A stretch of DNA of 64,000 bases from JBBSEX01 sp038239345 (GTDB taxonomy: Bacteria; Acidobacteriota; Terriglobia; Bryobacterales; Bryobacteraceae): assembly GCA_038239345.1 (NCBI GenBank), contig JBBSEX010000003.1, forward strand, positions 304,158 through 368,157, given 5' to 3'. The translations under genes were made by a program, and so were the position numbers. Under the pieces are notes generated by a model that was not told the origin of the DNA, did not search any database, and was given only the letters and a program-made list of their open reading frames with translations. Shown piece after piece: positions 52,801 to 61,178 of the stretch. Every line of letters starts with the position of its first letter. The first letter of the stretch is position 1.

Positions 52801-54709
52801 TGCGAAGGCTCACTGTAGCATCCGCCTGGGCCTGCATCGTCTTTCGAGTCAGCACTGCGTTCTGAATCTTGGCATAGGTGGAAGCGGCTTCTACATCGGC
52901 CGTCACACTATCGAAAGCTCGGCCTTCCACGGCGAAACGTGTCGCCGTTATGTGTCCGTTGATCCGCGGCGACGAAAGCTTGCCCGTAATATCGGCGGCA
53001 AGCGCCGCCGTACCACCTTGCAGCTGCACCGGCAACGGTCCCGTGGGCTTGGACGACCCCATCGCCATGGCGGGCGCAAGATCGTTTAGATTGGTGGACG
53101 CGAACTTCACCTGGATCTTATTGCCAAGCGACCCCGAGAGATCGAGGCGGGAATTCGGCAGCGTCACGAACGATGGCGCGATGGAAATCACATCGTTGGC
53201 ACCGGTGTAGTTTGCGTCGAGCTTGCCCGCTACCGGAACGCCATGCGTGCCAGGCGTGATGGTTAAACGCGCCTGCGCCGAAAATCCAGTAAGACCCTTC
53301 GCCTTCAGATTGCCATCGATACTGAGCGGACCGGAAATGGTCCCGTCATAAGGAATTTTTTGAGCCAGGAATGCCCCGCCCAGCGGTTGAATACCAAAGT
53401 TTCGCAGTTGCCCATTTACCTTCAAACGCTGCAGTTCGACGAGCGTGGCACTACCCGTAAAATCACCGCCCAAGGCCGATGCACGAATGCCATTGAGCGC
53501 GATCTGATGGGCATCCATCGCGAGCGCGGAGGACAAACTAACGTTGCGAATCGTTTGCTCTCCCTGCTTGAAAGAGACGTTTTCCGCCGTGGCATTTCCA
53601 GCAACCTGATAATCGGCGCCATTCAATTTCGCCGTACCGGAAAGCTGCAACGCGCCTCGCGGTTGGGCCGAAAGCTTCAACAATTTTCCGATTTCGTCCA
53701 GCGCCAGTTTGCCGTTGAACTGCATTGCGCTGCGATTGGTAGCGTCCTGCAGATTTCCCTCCGCTTCCAGCATCGATTGGCCGGCTTGTATTTTAGCGTT
53801 GGTAATCTGAATCGTCTTGCTGTCGCTTTTCACGACGATGTCGGCGTCGAGGAAGGAGGGCGCTCCGTTCGCTCCCGGAAAGATCGGCAGGTCCGCCGCC
53901 TTTTTCATTTCCGCCAATGAGAGATGGGCATTCACCCGCCCGGAAACGCGGGGATCGGCAACATGATCGAGGGTTGCGCTGATTACTACGTTCGATTCCG
54001 CAGTCTCCAATTTGGCATTCGTCAAATCGATTCGATCCTTACCAATCTTGATCGGCAAATTCACTTTCACATTCACTGGCGGGTTGTTGCCGGTGGAGAG
54101 AAACAGCGGATTGATCGCCAGATTGCCCGAGTAAGTGGAAGTGGCCACGCTATAGTCGAGCCCGGCTCGGAGGTCCTGGCCGCGGGCGCTGAAACTCGTT
54201 TTTTGCTGAGCGAATTGGAGAGATCCATTCAGAATCTCGAAGCGATAAATGGCCAGATCGACCACGGTTTCGAGCCCGGTTTTATTGTCAGCTTTGCCTG
54301 CCACCTTTGGCGACGGGATATTCGTCGTGCCGTTGGGGAAGACCATGATATTGATCGCTGGCGTATCGACGCCCAGGTAACGCAAATCGACAACCTGCGT
54401 TAAGCCGGCAAATAATTTCAGCCGTACGTCCACCTTGCGGGCCTGCAGCAAGGGAGCACTGCCGGGAGGCTCCGACCCATGGATCACGAAGTCGGACATG
54501 GTCGCCTGCAAATGCGTCCAATCGAAATTGAAGGAGCCGAGTTCTACTTTTCCGCCCGTGGATTCCTCAGTAACGGCGATGATCTTCTGCCGCACATAAT
54601 TCCGGAACCAGGCGGTCCGCACCACCAGGATAGAGACGATCACGAGCAATAGCAGGATGCCGGCCAGGATAGCGCCGCCGACCGCGAACCGTCTGGTAAG
54701 TTTGCTCAT
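49832..54709 (-). CDS. tamB: TamB-like translocation and assembly module protein (AsmA/DUF490)
   Basis: 1625 residues with an N-terminal anchor helix (AVGGAILAGILLLLVIVSIL) and a very long beta-rich body of repeated strands with AsmA-like features. The C-terminal DUF490/TamB domain is recognised by TLQQQVTSNVTFTYSQDLSQ and the pattern FLPVNRGTVNFYNQF-like, with RFEEIVALLATGKLP close to the end. TamB spans the periplasm and, with TamA, helps move or insert outer-membrane proteins and carry lipids. Its ATG overlaps the end of the SurA-like gene by 4 nt, so coupling is likely. The rather low conservation along the body is normal for the family. Confidence 0.88.
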   Translation of the reverse strand: MSKLTRRFAVGGAILAGILLLLVIVSILVVRTAWFRNYVRQKIIAVTEESTGGKVELGSFNFDWTHLQATMSDFVIHGSEPPGSAPLLQARKVDVRLKLFAGLTQVVDLRYLGVDTPAINIMVFPNGTTNIPSPKVAGKADNKTGLETVVDLAIYRFEILNGSLQFAQQKTSFSARGQDLRAGLDYSVATSTYSGNLAINPLFLSTGNNPPVNVKVNLPIKIGKDRIDLTNAKLETAESNVVISATLDHVADPRVSGRVNAHLSLAEMKKAADLPIFPGANGAPSFLDADIVVKSDSKTIQITNAKIQAGQSMLEAEGNLQDATNRSAMQFNGKLALDEIGKLLKLSAQPRGALQLSGTAKLNGADYQVAGNATAENVSFKQGEQTIRNVSLSSALAMDAHQIALNGIRASALGGDFTGSATLVELQRLKVNGQLRNFGIQPLGGAFLAQKIPYDGTISGPLSIDGNLKAKGLTGFSAQARLTITPGTHGVPVAGKLDANYTGANDVISIAPSFVTLPNSRLDLSGSLGNKIQVKFASTNLNDLAPAMAMGSSKPTGPLPVQLQGGTAALAADITGKLSSPRINGHITATRFAVEGRAFDSVTADVEAASTYAKIQNAVLTRKTMQAQADATVSLRNWSAGPREQLTATAKIVDGDLADLMAVAGQKDIPVSGNLNASAQINGTIGNPQGSANLKVLNGTAYEEPFDSLSAQLNLSDQLVTLSAAQFVAGAARIDASGTFSHPRDSFGSGHIQVRAASNDVGLAQFKTLQRKRPGLAGTIKLNADSSIDLLQVKGETQIAVRAVNGNFTARGLRDAKQQLGDITATAQTNGANVTYRVDSNVAGSSSQITGQTSLTDNYPTTADASVRDLNIDKILSIAGQTDLPVKGGNLTATAHVAGTLKDPRADVNFNLVKAVVYDEPIDQLQGKVNYASQRLDVPSLQISTAAGQINLSASLVHPANNFDSGHFEAHLIGDGIQLAGLRNIQKTKPGLDGIIKMNLDAAGDLTNQPGKPRVLLTKLDGNAGATGLQLNKRLYGNLTAVAQTNQNRVTFRLDSDFAKSVIHAEGEAQLGGNYPLTAKATFANLTYTNLAPFLSAEGSGIRPDFEGFLDGQLSVEGPAIQPDNLRGQLQLTRLKLLTTPRGTGGGAKAVALENQGPIVIDLDHSVFQVKNAKIAGPSTTIAVGGSISLKNDAPLHLTVNSNVNLSILQEIQRDIYSEGNVIVQATVGGQFSNPTVNGRIELKNASVNLADSPNGISNASGVILLNGNSASIQNLSGVSGGGKVTLRGYVNFAGGTLRYGVRAQTDHVRSRYAGASIVTTATAALSGTSERSVLSGTVSVEKIAFNPQSDFGSILSSSAKPAETPSAPSGPIAGMQLDVRIRTSPDVRLQTAVAQRLQADADLYLRGTLASPGLTGHVAITQGELIFFGNQYTVNRGTVNFYNQFKIQPILDIDLETQVKGVDVILGVSGPIENMKLSYRSDPPLRFEEIVALLATGKLPTSDPTIAAHQPAPPQQSFAEMGESAILGKAVAAPLANRIQRVFGVSSLTIDPTIASGSALPQARVTLQQQVTSNVTFTYSQDLSQTGSQIIRAEWALTPQLSAVATRDENGFIGLDFFVKRQFR

Positions 54710-55344
54710 CGCAATACATCCTCATGAAACTCCGGTGGCATAGCTTTGCGGCGCTGTTCCAGCCAGGCGTAAAACAATTGATTCACCCGCTCACCGGCGA
54801 TTGTGTCTTGGATTTCAGCGCGCACATCGTCCAACTTCAGCGGCTTGCCGGCATGCTCCTTGCGGAGTTCCGTCCGATGCTCATCGAAATAAGTTTGCAG
54901 GTCGTCGTTGGTCACCACCGCCGCCGGACGGAAGCGCTGATCGATGAAACGGAGAACCGTCAACTGCCAAACCAACTGCTGCCGGAGTTCTTCTTCACTA
55001 ATACCCCGGGCGGCCAGTGTCTTACTCAGATTGGCACCCGCGGTCTTCTGATTTTTCTTCAGATTTTCCAGCAGTTGCTCGGCTTCGGAATGGGGCGGCG
55101 GCGCAAATTGCCCGGCCGCAATCTCTCGCCGGATGTACTCCTGATCGATCAGGCGGCTTGCCGAAACTTTGCGTGAAGCGGGGCTGAAATCGGCGGTTTC
55201 GCGATTCAAAAAGCTGACGATGCGGATGTCTCGTTCGATGTCGCTATCCTTGACGACGTGCTGGTTCACCACCACGGCGATGCGATCGATGGTGGCCGCG
55301 GCAAGTCCAGTAGTAAGCATGAATATCGCGGCGAAGACTCGCAT
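54706..55344 (-). CDS. SurA-like periplasmic chaperone (N-terminal domain, no rotamase domain)
   Basis: 212 residues from ATG 55344, the start that overlaps the preceding stop (TGATG); a longer frame up to 55440 would run into the BamA gene and lacks a signal peptide. MRVFAAIFMLTTGLAAATID is the signal peptide. The body matches the N-terminal fold of SurA/PrsA proteins (IAVVVNQHVVKDSDIERDIR, LIDQEYIRREI, LARGISEEELRQQL-like, and a C-terminal helix VNQLFYAWLEQRRK). No parvulin domain is seen, so a chaperone for outer-membrane proteins rather than an isomerase. It lies between the BamA/TamA-like and TamB genes. Confidence 0.8.
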   Translation of the reverse strand: MRVFAAIFMLTTGLAAATIDRIAVVVNQHVVKDSDIERDIRIVSFLNRETADFSPASRKVSASRLIDQEYIRREIAAGQFAPPPHSEAEQLLENLKKNQKTAGANLSKTLAARGISEEELRQQLVWQLTVLRFIDQRFRPAAVVTNDDLQTYFDEHRTELRKEHAGKPLKLDDVRAEIQDTIAGERVNQLFYAWLEQRRKAMPPEFHEDVLR

Positions 55345-58300
55345 CAGAACGTCTGCCCAATAGAGAAAAAGAATTGTATGTGCCCGGAATTCTGCTTCAC
55401 CACCTGACACGCCGGATTCGCGCTGCTGCCCGGCCCGCACGCTAGCAAATCTTGAATAGTGCCCTTGAATCCGTTGAACGAGGGCGGGTTGATGCTATAC
55501 GCCAGATCCAATCTTACCGGCCCGATGGGCGTCTTATAGCGAACGCCGAAACCTGCGGCGTGCACCATGTAATTAAAGTCCTGCAAGTCTCGCTGGCGGA
55601 CGCGAAAGGAGATATCGCCTAGGGTCGTAAAAACATTTCCGGCGTCGTGAAACACCACGCCGGCGATGTTTTCACCGATCAAGGGGAAGCGTAGTTCGAT
55701 GTTATTGAAGAATAGGGCATTGCCGCCCAGCGGGAATCCCGTCGCCTGGGTGGCGGTCCCGCCCGGACCCGCCGGCGTTCCGACATCGCGTGGACCCGCC
55801 TGATTTTCCGGGAACCCGCGATGGGTGATACTGCCGCCACCGAAGAATCGTTCGGGGAGCGGAATCTCATCGGCGGCCGTGAGCCCGGCGGCGTTAGAGA
55901 AGGGCTGAATCAAACCAAATGTCGTCTGCCGGGCAAGCACGAATTTCTTACCGATTTTCGTGTACGTTGCATTGCGCGCCAGAAGGCGTCCGAAATTGCG
56001 CTGCGATCCGAACACTTTGGAAGCGAGGGCCAAATCCACCGTGTTATATACGCCGCGCTTGGCATCGGTGGGATTATCGCGCCGGTCCTGCACGAGGTTT
56101 ACCGAAGTGATTCCGATACGCACCGCCTGCAAGAGTTGGGGCACCAACAGCGCGGGAATGACGATGTCCGTAGTCGAGACGCGGCGATAGGCGAAACGCG
56201 CGAATAAGGTCGTGGCACGGGATAGCTTGTTCGATAGTTGTACCGACGCCTCCTGGCGCTTAGAGGCAAAGGTCCGCACATCGCGCGATAAATCGTAAAT
56301 CGCGCTGAACGTAAGATCGCGGCCTTCGACATCGCCCAAGCGGGGCGCGAGATAACTGATCGACGCTTTCTGCTGGAGGCTGGAAATGCGCCCATGGAGC
56401 GTGACACTATGGCCGATACCCAGGAAGTTCAGGCGGCTGACATCGAGTGAGACGCGGGGCCCGAAGCCCGTATTTCCCACCGGTGTTGCGATCTCCGTTG
56501 AGGTGCCACCCAGACGCGCGATCTCCGCTCCGACGCCGACATTCACCGTGTAACGGGCGGCCTCTTCAAAGTCGAAAAGAACGAACTTGCGATCGATGTC
56601 GCCATCGAAATCCTGCACCGCGGTGTTGATCTTAGCGAAGACGCCTAAATCATAAAGGCCGCGCTGCGTGTTGGCGATTTCCACCGGTGAAAGGGGAGCG
56701 TCGGGCTGAATTTTCAGATGCTTGTCGACGAATTTCTGCTTCGATGTATGAAGCCCGCTCACCACGACGCGGCGTACAAACTCCTGCGAACCCTCTTCCA
56801 AAACATAGTGCAGGTCTACTTGCGTGGGCGTTCCGGAGGGCGTCGCGGTCCACTTGAAATTCGCTTTCGGGAAACCATTTTCGTAGTAATAAGTAAGAAT
56901 CACATTGCGGTCCTCCGATATGTTCAGGTCGCTGAACGGCTGGCCTTCGGCGGAACTCAAGCGTAATAGAATATCGGAAAGATCCACGCCCTTCACGCCG
57001 GAAGTATCGATGGAGGCAATGCGCCACTGCGGACCCTCGGTAACGGTGAACGTTACCGATAGTTGATTTTCCTTGCCCTTATAGTTGTTGGTGATCGTGG
57101 AGACAGCCTTGACATCGCGGAATCCGTTGGATTTATAGAGCGCCTCAATGGTCTCTTCGTCCTTTTTACGAAAAGCCTCGCTGAAGCGGCCATTGCGGAA
57201 TTGCAGCGAGCTCGGCTGGAGGAACATGCGTTCCCGAATCAGATCCACCGTGAAGTATTTGTTACCGGCGATTTCGATGTGCGAAAGTTTCCGCTTCGGT
57301 CCACGAGCGATGAAGAACTGGATGGTTTGCGTATCGTCTTTCAGGGGCAATTCCTGAAATGTCACATCTACTTCGGGATAGCCCTGTGACTGGAAGTAAT
57401 CGCGCAGATTGCGGGCACCCTCCACTAACAGATCGCGATCCACCGCCCCCTCCTCATACACCGGGACGTAGCGTTTTAGGCGGCTCTTCGAAACTTTTGC
57501 TTCGACGGCTTTGATCTCAATCTTCGGACCCGCTGCGATCTCCAGCCTGGGCTTTACGCGCCGCGACTCCGCGTCGTAATCAAGCGATTTCAGATCCACC
57601 GTCGCCGCCAGCCGGTCTTTACTCTGATACTTTTTAAGAATTCCCTCCACGCCTTTTTGGGTACGCGAATTGGTTACCTGACGCCAGCGCTTGATGAAAC
57701 GGTATTTCCAGCCGGTGGCCCGCAAGATCGTTTTTTCGGGCAGCTTGAGATCGCCATGTAATTCCGGCTCCTCATATTTTGCCCGCTTCCCGGCCTTCAC
57801 GTCCACGGTTACGCTTACCTGCTGCGTGTCGGGATCCTCTTCGGTGGAAATATCCACACCGGCATCGTAGAGCCCGTTGGCGGTGAACAACTTCTTCAAG
57901 GAATCCTGGGCTGTCTTCAACATTTCCGGCTGAAATTTCGCTCCCAACGGGAATTGGGCTGTACTCAAAAGCTGCCCGCGATTAGGTGGATCGGAGACCT
58001 TGCCTGTGATCTCAATGTGTCCGATAAACCAATTTGCTTTGGTGACAAAACGAATCGCTACCCCTGTCCCCGAGGGCTGGGCCTCCACCTGAATATCTTC
58101 ATAAGCGCCGGTGGCGTACAGTTTGTCGATGGTCTGGGCGATCGCGCTGGAACGCAGAGGGGCCCCCGTTTTCACCAGTTGTAGCGCCTCCAAATCGCGA
58201 TTGTCCAGAGGCTGTTTTTCAGGCGCATACGTGACTGCCGTCACAGGCCGCCCGTCATAATTAGGCGACTGCGCGAGCAGCGGCGAAATCGCAGTGAAGA

Positions 58301-58358
58301 GCAGGATGACTTGCGGAAGAAAAGATGAGAAGGAGCGGTTGCCGGTGCGCAATGTCAT
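55344..58358 (-). CDS. BamA/TamA-like Omp85 outer-membrane protein with POTRA repeats
   Basis: 1004 residues with a signal peptide (FLPQVILLFTAISPLLAQ). Several POTRA-like repeats fill about 35-600, for example GVAIRFVTKANWFIGHIEIT, FTVTEGPQWRIASIDTSGVK and EEGSQEFVRRVVVSGLHTSK. The barrel is C-terminal, with LPERFFGGGSITHRGFPENQ carrying the RGF signature of Omp85 lid loops and DLAYSINPPSFNGFKG plus the terminal GQTF. Longer than E. coli BamA (about 810) because of extra N-terminal repeats. The gene order with a SurA-like chaperone and TamB suggests a TamA-type role, but BamA cannot be excluded because no other BamA is in the window. Confidence 0.85.
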   Translation of the reverse strand: MTLRTGNRSFSSFLPQVILLFTAISPLLAQSPNYDGRPVTAVTYAPEKQPLDNRDLEALQLVKTGAPLRSSAIAQTIDKLYATGAYEDIQVEAQPSGTGVAIRFVTKANWFIGHIEITGKVSDPPNRGQLLSTAQFPLGAKFQPEMLKTAQDSLKKLFTANGLYDAGVDISTEEDPDTQQVSVTVDVKAGKRAKYEEPELHGDLKLPEKTILRATGWKYRFIKRWRQVTNSRTQKGVEGILKKYQSKDRLAATVDLKSLDYDAESRRVKPRLEIAAGPKIEIKAVEAKVSKSRLKRYVPVYEEGAVDRDLLVEGARNLRDYFQSQGYPEVDVTFQELPLKDDTQTIQFFIARGPKRKLSHIEIAGNKYFTVDLIRERMFLQPSSLQFRNGRFSEAFRKKDEETIEALYKSNGFRDVKAVSTITNNYKGKENQLSVTFTVTEGPQWRIASIDTSGVKGVDLSDILLRLSSAEGQPFSDLNISEDRNVILTYYYENGFPKANFKWTATPSGTPTQVDLHYVLEEGSQEFVRRVVVSGLHTSKQKFVDKHLKIQPDAPLSPVEIANTQRGLYDLGVFAKINTAVQDFDGDIDRKFVLFDFEEAARYTVNVGVGAEIARLGGTSTEIATPVGNTGFGPRVSLDVSRLNFLGIGHSVTLHGRISSLQQKASISYLAPRLGDVEGRDLTFSAIYDLSRDVRTFASKRQEASVQLSNKLSRATTLFARFAYRRVSTTDIVIPALLVPQLLQAVRIGITSVNLVQDRRDNPTDAKRGVYNTVDLALASKVFGSQRNFGRLLARNATYTKIGKKFVLARQTTFGLIQPFSNAAGLTAADEIPLPERFFGGGSITHRGFPENQAGPRDVGTPAGPGGTATQATGFPLGGNALFFNNIELRFPLIGENIAGVVFHDAGNVFTTLGDISFRVRQRDLQDFNYMVHAAGFGVRYKTPIGPVRLDLAYSINPPSFNGFKGTIQDLLACGPGSSANPACQVVKQNSGHIQFFFSIGQTF

Positions 58359-58577
58359 GGTCGATGAGGAAGAACTCCGCCGCTATCCTTATGTAATTAG
58401 AACTCGCGGCCCGCTATACTTCAACTGACGACGCGCATTTTGCGAAAAAAACTACTTCAACTACTGTGGATGCGAGAAAAGCCAGGACCGTTACACTCTA
58501 GAGACTACCAACCGCGCGGTGGACCCGTGCTGAATGTCTAAAGTGCCTGAAACGGTTACGGTTGCCGGGGGTCTAAT

Positions 58578-59048
58578 ATGGCGGCTATGACGAATGAATG
58601 GATCACCTGGATTCTGATCACGGCGGTCACGATTATGGCTCTGGCCATGGTGGTGCAGCTTTGTATCTTTTTTGCTTTCTATCGCACGGCGATGGCGGCA
58701 AAGGGGAGCGCCGACGGAGTAATCGCGAAATCCAAAATGCTGCTGTCGACGGGGAACCGGGCGATCAGCGATATCAAGCCGAGGATCATGGCGCTTACTT
58801 CCAGCGGGAAATCGTTGTCTGAAGATGTGCAAATGGGCGTCCGGCGGCTCACCGGGGGCTTTCAGGAAACGCGGGCACATCTTATTGGTAAGGGTTCGGA
58901 AACTGGCGCGAGATTTGGCGAAATCGGTAGCCACTTGGCGGGGAGTGGCCGCGCCCTGGCCGTCCTGTTTGACTTCAGCAAGGTGATTGCCCCGATCTTG
59001 AAATCCGAGGCGATCTTCCGTGCCCTGGCTGTAGCATTCAAGCGCTAG
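58578..59048 (+). CDS. Small membrane-anchored hypothetical protein
   Basis: 156 residues: an N-terminal transmembrane helix (WITWILITAVTIMALAMVVQL), then a helical cytosolic or periplasmic part with Gly and Ser (MALTSSGKSLSEDVQMGVRR) and basic residues. This resembles small DUF948-type membrane proteins but I cannot prove it. It is convergent with the aldo/keto reductase gene, overlapping it by 4 nt at the stops. Function unknown. Confidence 0.6.
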   Translation: MAAMTNEWITWILITAVTIMALAMVVQLCIFFAFYRTAMAAKGSADGVIAKSKMLLSTGNRAISDIKPRIMALTSSGKSLSEDVQMGVRRLTGGFQETRAHLIGKGSETGARFGEIGSHLAGSGRALAVLFDFSKVIAPILKSEAIFRALAVAFKR

Positions 59049-60067
59049 GCCGGCAGTTCCGCTACTGACGGAAATTGATGTTGCTGGCGGCCCAGATCGC
59101 CGTCATACTTCTTGGTCGACTTGAATAATTCCAAGTGTCCGTCGGCGGCATAGCTTTTGCATCGCTCCCTCAATGCGGCAAGTTGGGCGGAGGTCCAGGG
59201 ACGAAATCCGCGAGCAACCGCCAGATTCTGGTTCAACACATCAAGCGAATCGATGCCACTAATCGTCGTCGCAACGGGAAGGCTCATCGCGTAGGCCAGA
59301 CCTTCCTCCGCGGTTAAAGCGCCTTTGCGAATCATCTCGCCACTGCCACCGAAACTCTTCATTCCCAGGGGCGCAATCCCTCGCCGGACGAGTTCCGGCA
59401 GCACCTGCATTTCGAAGCTATGATAATTGGCGTCGAAAGCATTCAGCGGCATTTGCACGGTATCGAAGGGGAAATCGTGGGCCAACATTTTGAGGTGGAT
59501 GCGTGGGTCTTTATGACCCGTGAAACCAATGAATCTGACTTTCCCTTGCTGCTTAGCGGCGACCAGTGCCTCGGCCACGCCGTTGGGTCCGAAGATCAAA
59601 TCCGGATCGTTGTCATAAATCACTTCGTGAACCTGCCAGACGTCCAAGTGGTCGGTCTGCAAGCGCCGCAGCGACTGCTCCAACATTTGCATTGCCAGAT
59701 TTTTATCCCGTCCGTGCGTACAAACCTTGGTCATCAAAATAGCTTGATCGCGCTTCCCTTTTAAAGCCACGCCCATCCGGCGTTCACTTTCTCCCTCATG
59801 ATATTCCCAGGCGTTGTCGAAGAAGTTGACACCCGCATCCAGCGCTTGATGAACGATCTGGGTCGCCTCTTGTTCATCTTTAGTGGATCCCAAATGATAG
59901 CCGCCGATTCCCAGATAGGAAGCCTGCAGACCGGTCTTGCCGAAGGGACGTTTCGGCACGGGTTCGAGCAATGGTGCAGCGGATTGAGCCCCAGCGGATT
60001 CTGTCATACTTAGCGACCCTCCTGAAACGATAGCAGCGGCTTTTAGAAAGTGGCGCCGGGTGGACAT
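59045..60067 (-). CDS. Aldo/keto reductase with a Tat signal peptide
   Basis: 340 residues. MSTRRHFLKAAAIVSGGSLS is a Tat-type signal (TRRHFLK box followed by a hydrophobic stretch), so the enzyme is probably folded in the cytosol and exported. The catalytic tetrad is visible as Asp in FFDNAWEY, Tyr in the same motif, Lys in LMTKVCTHG and His in WQVHEV. FGKTGLQASYLGIGG and the C-terminal RGFRPWTSAQLAALRERCK are typical. It starts 2 nt after the end of the paralogue on the same strand, and the two proteins are clearly related along their whole length. Substrate is unknown. Confidence 0.88.
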   Translation of the reverse strand: MSTRRHFLKAAAIVSGGSLSMTESAGAQSAAPLLEPVPKRPFGKTGLQASYLGIGGYHLGSTKDEQEATQIVHQALDAGVNFFDNAWEYHEGESERRMGVALKGKRDQAILMTKVCTHGRDKNLAMQMLEQSLRRLQTDHLDVWQVHEVIYDNDPDLIFGPNGVAEALVAAKQQGKVRFIGFTGHKDPRIHLKMLAHDFPFDTVQMPLNAFDANYHSFEMQVLPELVRRGIAPLGMKSFGGSGEMIRKGALTAEEGLAYAMSLPVATTISGIDSLDVLNQNLAVARGFRPWTSAQLAALRERCKSYAADGHLELFKSTKKYDGDLGRQQHQFPSVAELPA

Positions 60068-60069
60068 AT

Positions 60070-61053
60070 CTATTTCACCTCGGGAAAGGGCTTTCCATTA
60101 TTGCCGGCCTCTTTCATCCGCTGTTTTACTTCCAGCTGCTGCATGTCCAGCGGGTAGCTATGAGCCAAACGAGCCTCTGGATTGTCGTACTTGATGGACG
60201 TCTTATACAGTTCGAAACGGCCATCGGCGGCCACGGGCCGGCAACGATCACGCAGGGCTTGCATTTCAGCGGCTGACAGCGGCTGGAAGCCTTGGGCAAT
60301 CTTCAAATTCTGACGAAGCACGTCCAATTTCTCCATGCCGGTGATGGTCGTCGTTACAGGCAGACTCATCGCGTAGCGCAACGCCTCTTCAGCCTGCAGA
60401 ACGCCCTTCTTCACCGATTCGCCGTGGCCGCAGAGTGGCTTCATTCCCAAGGCCGCGATGCCACTGCGGTTCAATTCGGGAAGCACGTCAGTCTCAAAAC
60501 TGCGATAAGTGGAATCGAACGGATTTAGCGGCATTTGCACCGCATCGAAAGGGAAGCCTGTCTTCAACATCTTCAAATGAATTGCCGGATCCTTGTGCCC
60601 CGTGAACCCCACAAAGCGCACTTTACCCTGCTGCTTGGCGGTTCGCAGTGCCTCCGCCGCGCCACTGCTTCGAATAAATAAATCGGGATCGTTATCGAAA
60701 GTTACGCCATGTATCTGCCAGAGATCCAAATGATCGGTCTTCAGGCGGCGCAACGATTCTTCCAACATCCGTAGCGCGATATCGCCATCCCGGCCATGGG
60801 TGCAAACCTTAGTCATCAGAAATGCTTTGTCGCGCGACCCACGCAGGGCGCTACCCATCCATTCTTCGCTCTTGCCTTCGTTGTATTCCCAGCAATTGTC
60901 GAAGAAGTTCACGCCGCCATCCAGCGCCTCTTGCACGATTCGGACCGCCGTTTGCAGATCTTCGGCCTGGCCCAAATGGTGGCCACCCATACCGAGTGCG
61001 GATACCTGTACATCGGTCCGCCCGAACTTTCGCATAGGAATACTAGCTGGCAT
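60070..61053 (-). CDS. Aldo/keto reductase (cytosolic paralogue)
   Basis: 327 residues, no signal peptide. RKFGRTDVQVSALGMGGHHL starts the barrel; tetrad Asp and Tyr in FFDNCWEYNEG, Lys in LMTKVCTHG, His in WQIHGV. The likeness to the neighbour at 59045 is high over most of the length, pointing to tandem duplication followed by gain or loss of the export signal. It is the first gene of the pair; promoter lies in the 86-bp gap facing the divergent PHP-esterase gene. Reactant unknown, but an NADPH-dependent reduction of a sugar or ketone is typical. Confidence 0.9.
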   Translation of the reverse strand: MPASIPMRKFGRTDVQVSALGMGGHHLGQAEDLQTAVRIVQEALDGGVNFFDNCWEYNEGKSEEWMGSALRGSRDKAFLMTKVCTHGRDGDIALRMLEESLRRLKTDHLDLWQIHGVTFDNDPDLFIRSSGAAEALRTAKQQGKVRFVGFTGHKDPAIHLKMLKTGFPFDAVQMPLNPFDSTYRSFETDVLPELNRSGIAALGMKPLCGHGESVKKGVLQAEEALRYAMSLPVTTTITGMEKLDVLRQNLKIAQGFQPLSAAEMQALRDRCRPVAADGRFELYKTSIKYDNPEARLAHSYPLDMQQLEVKQRMKEAGNNGKPFPEVK

Positions 61054-61178
61054 AATCTATGCCAGTAGATGACACCGAGGAGCCGATAGTTTCATTACCC
61101 GCGAGGACCGACAGTTACCCTTCTTACTACCGGTAAGATTTGTCCCGCCATCTTCCGCACTATCGCTACACTGGAAAG

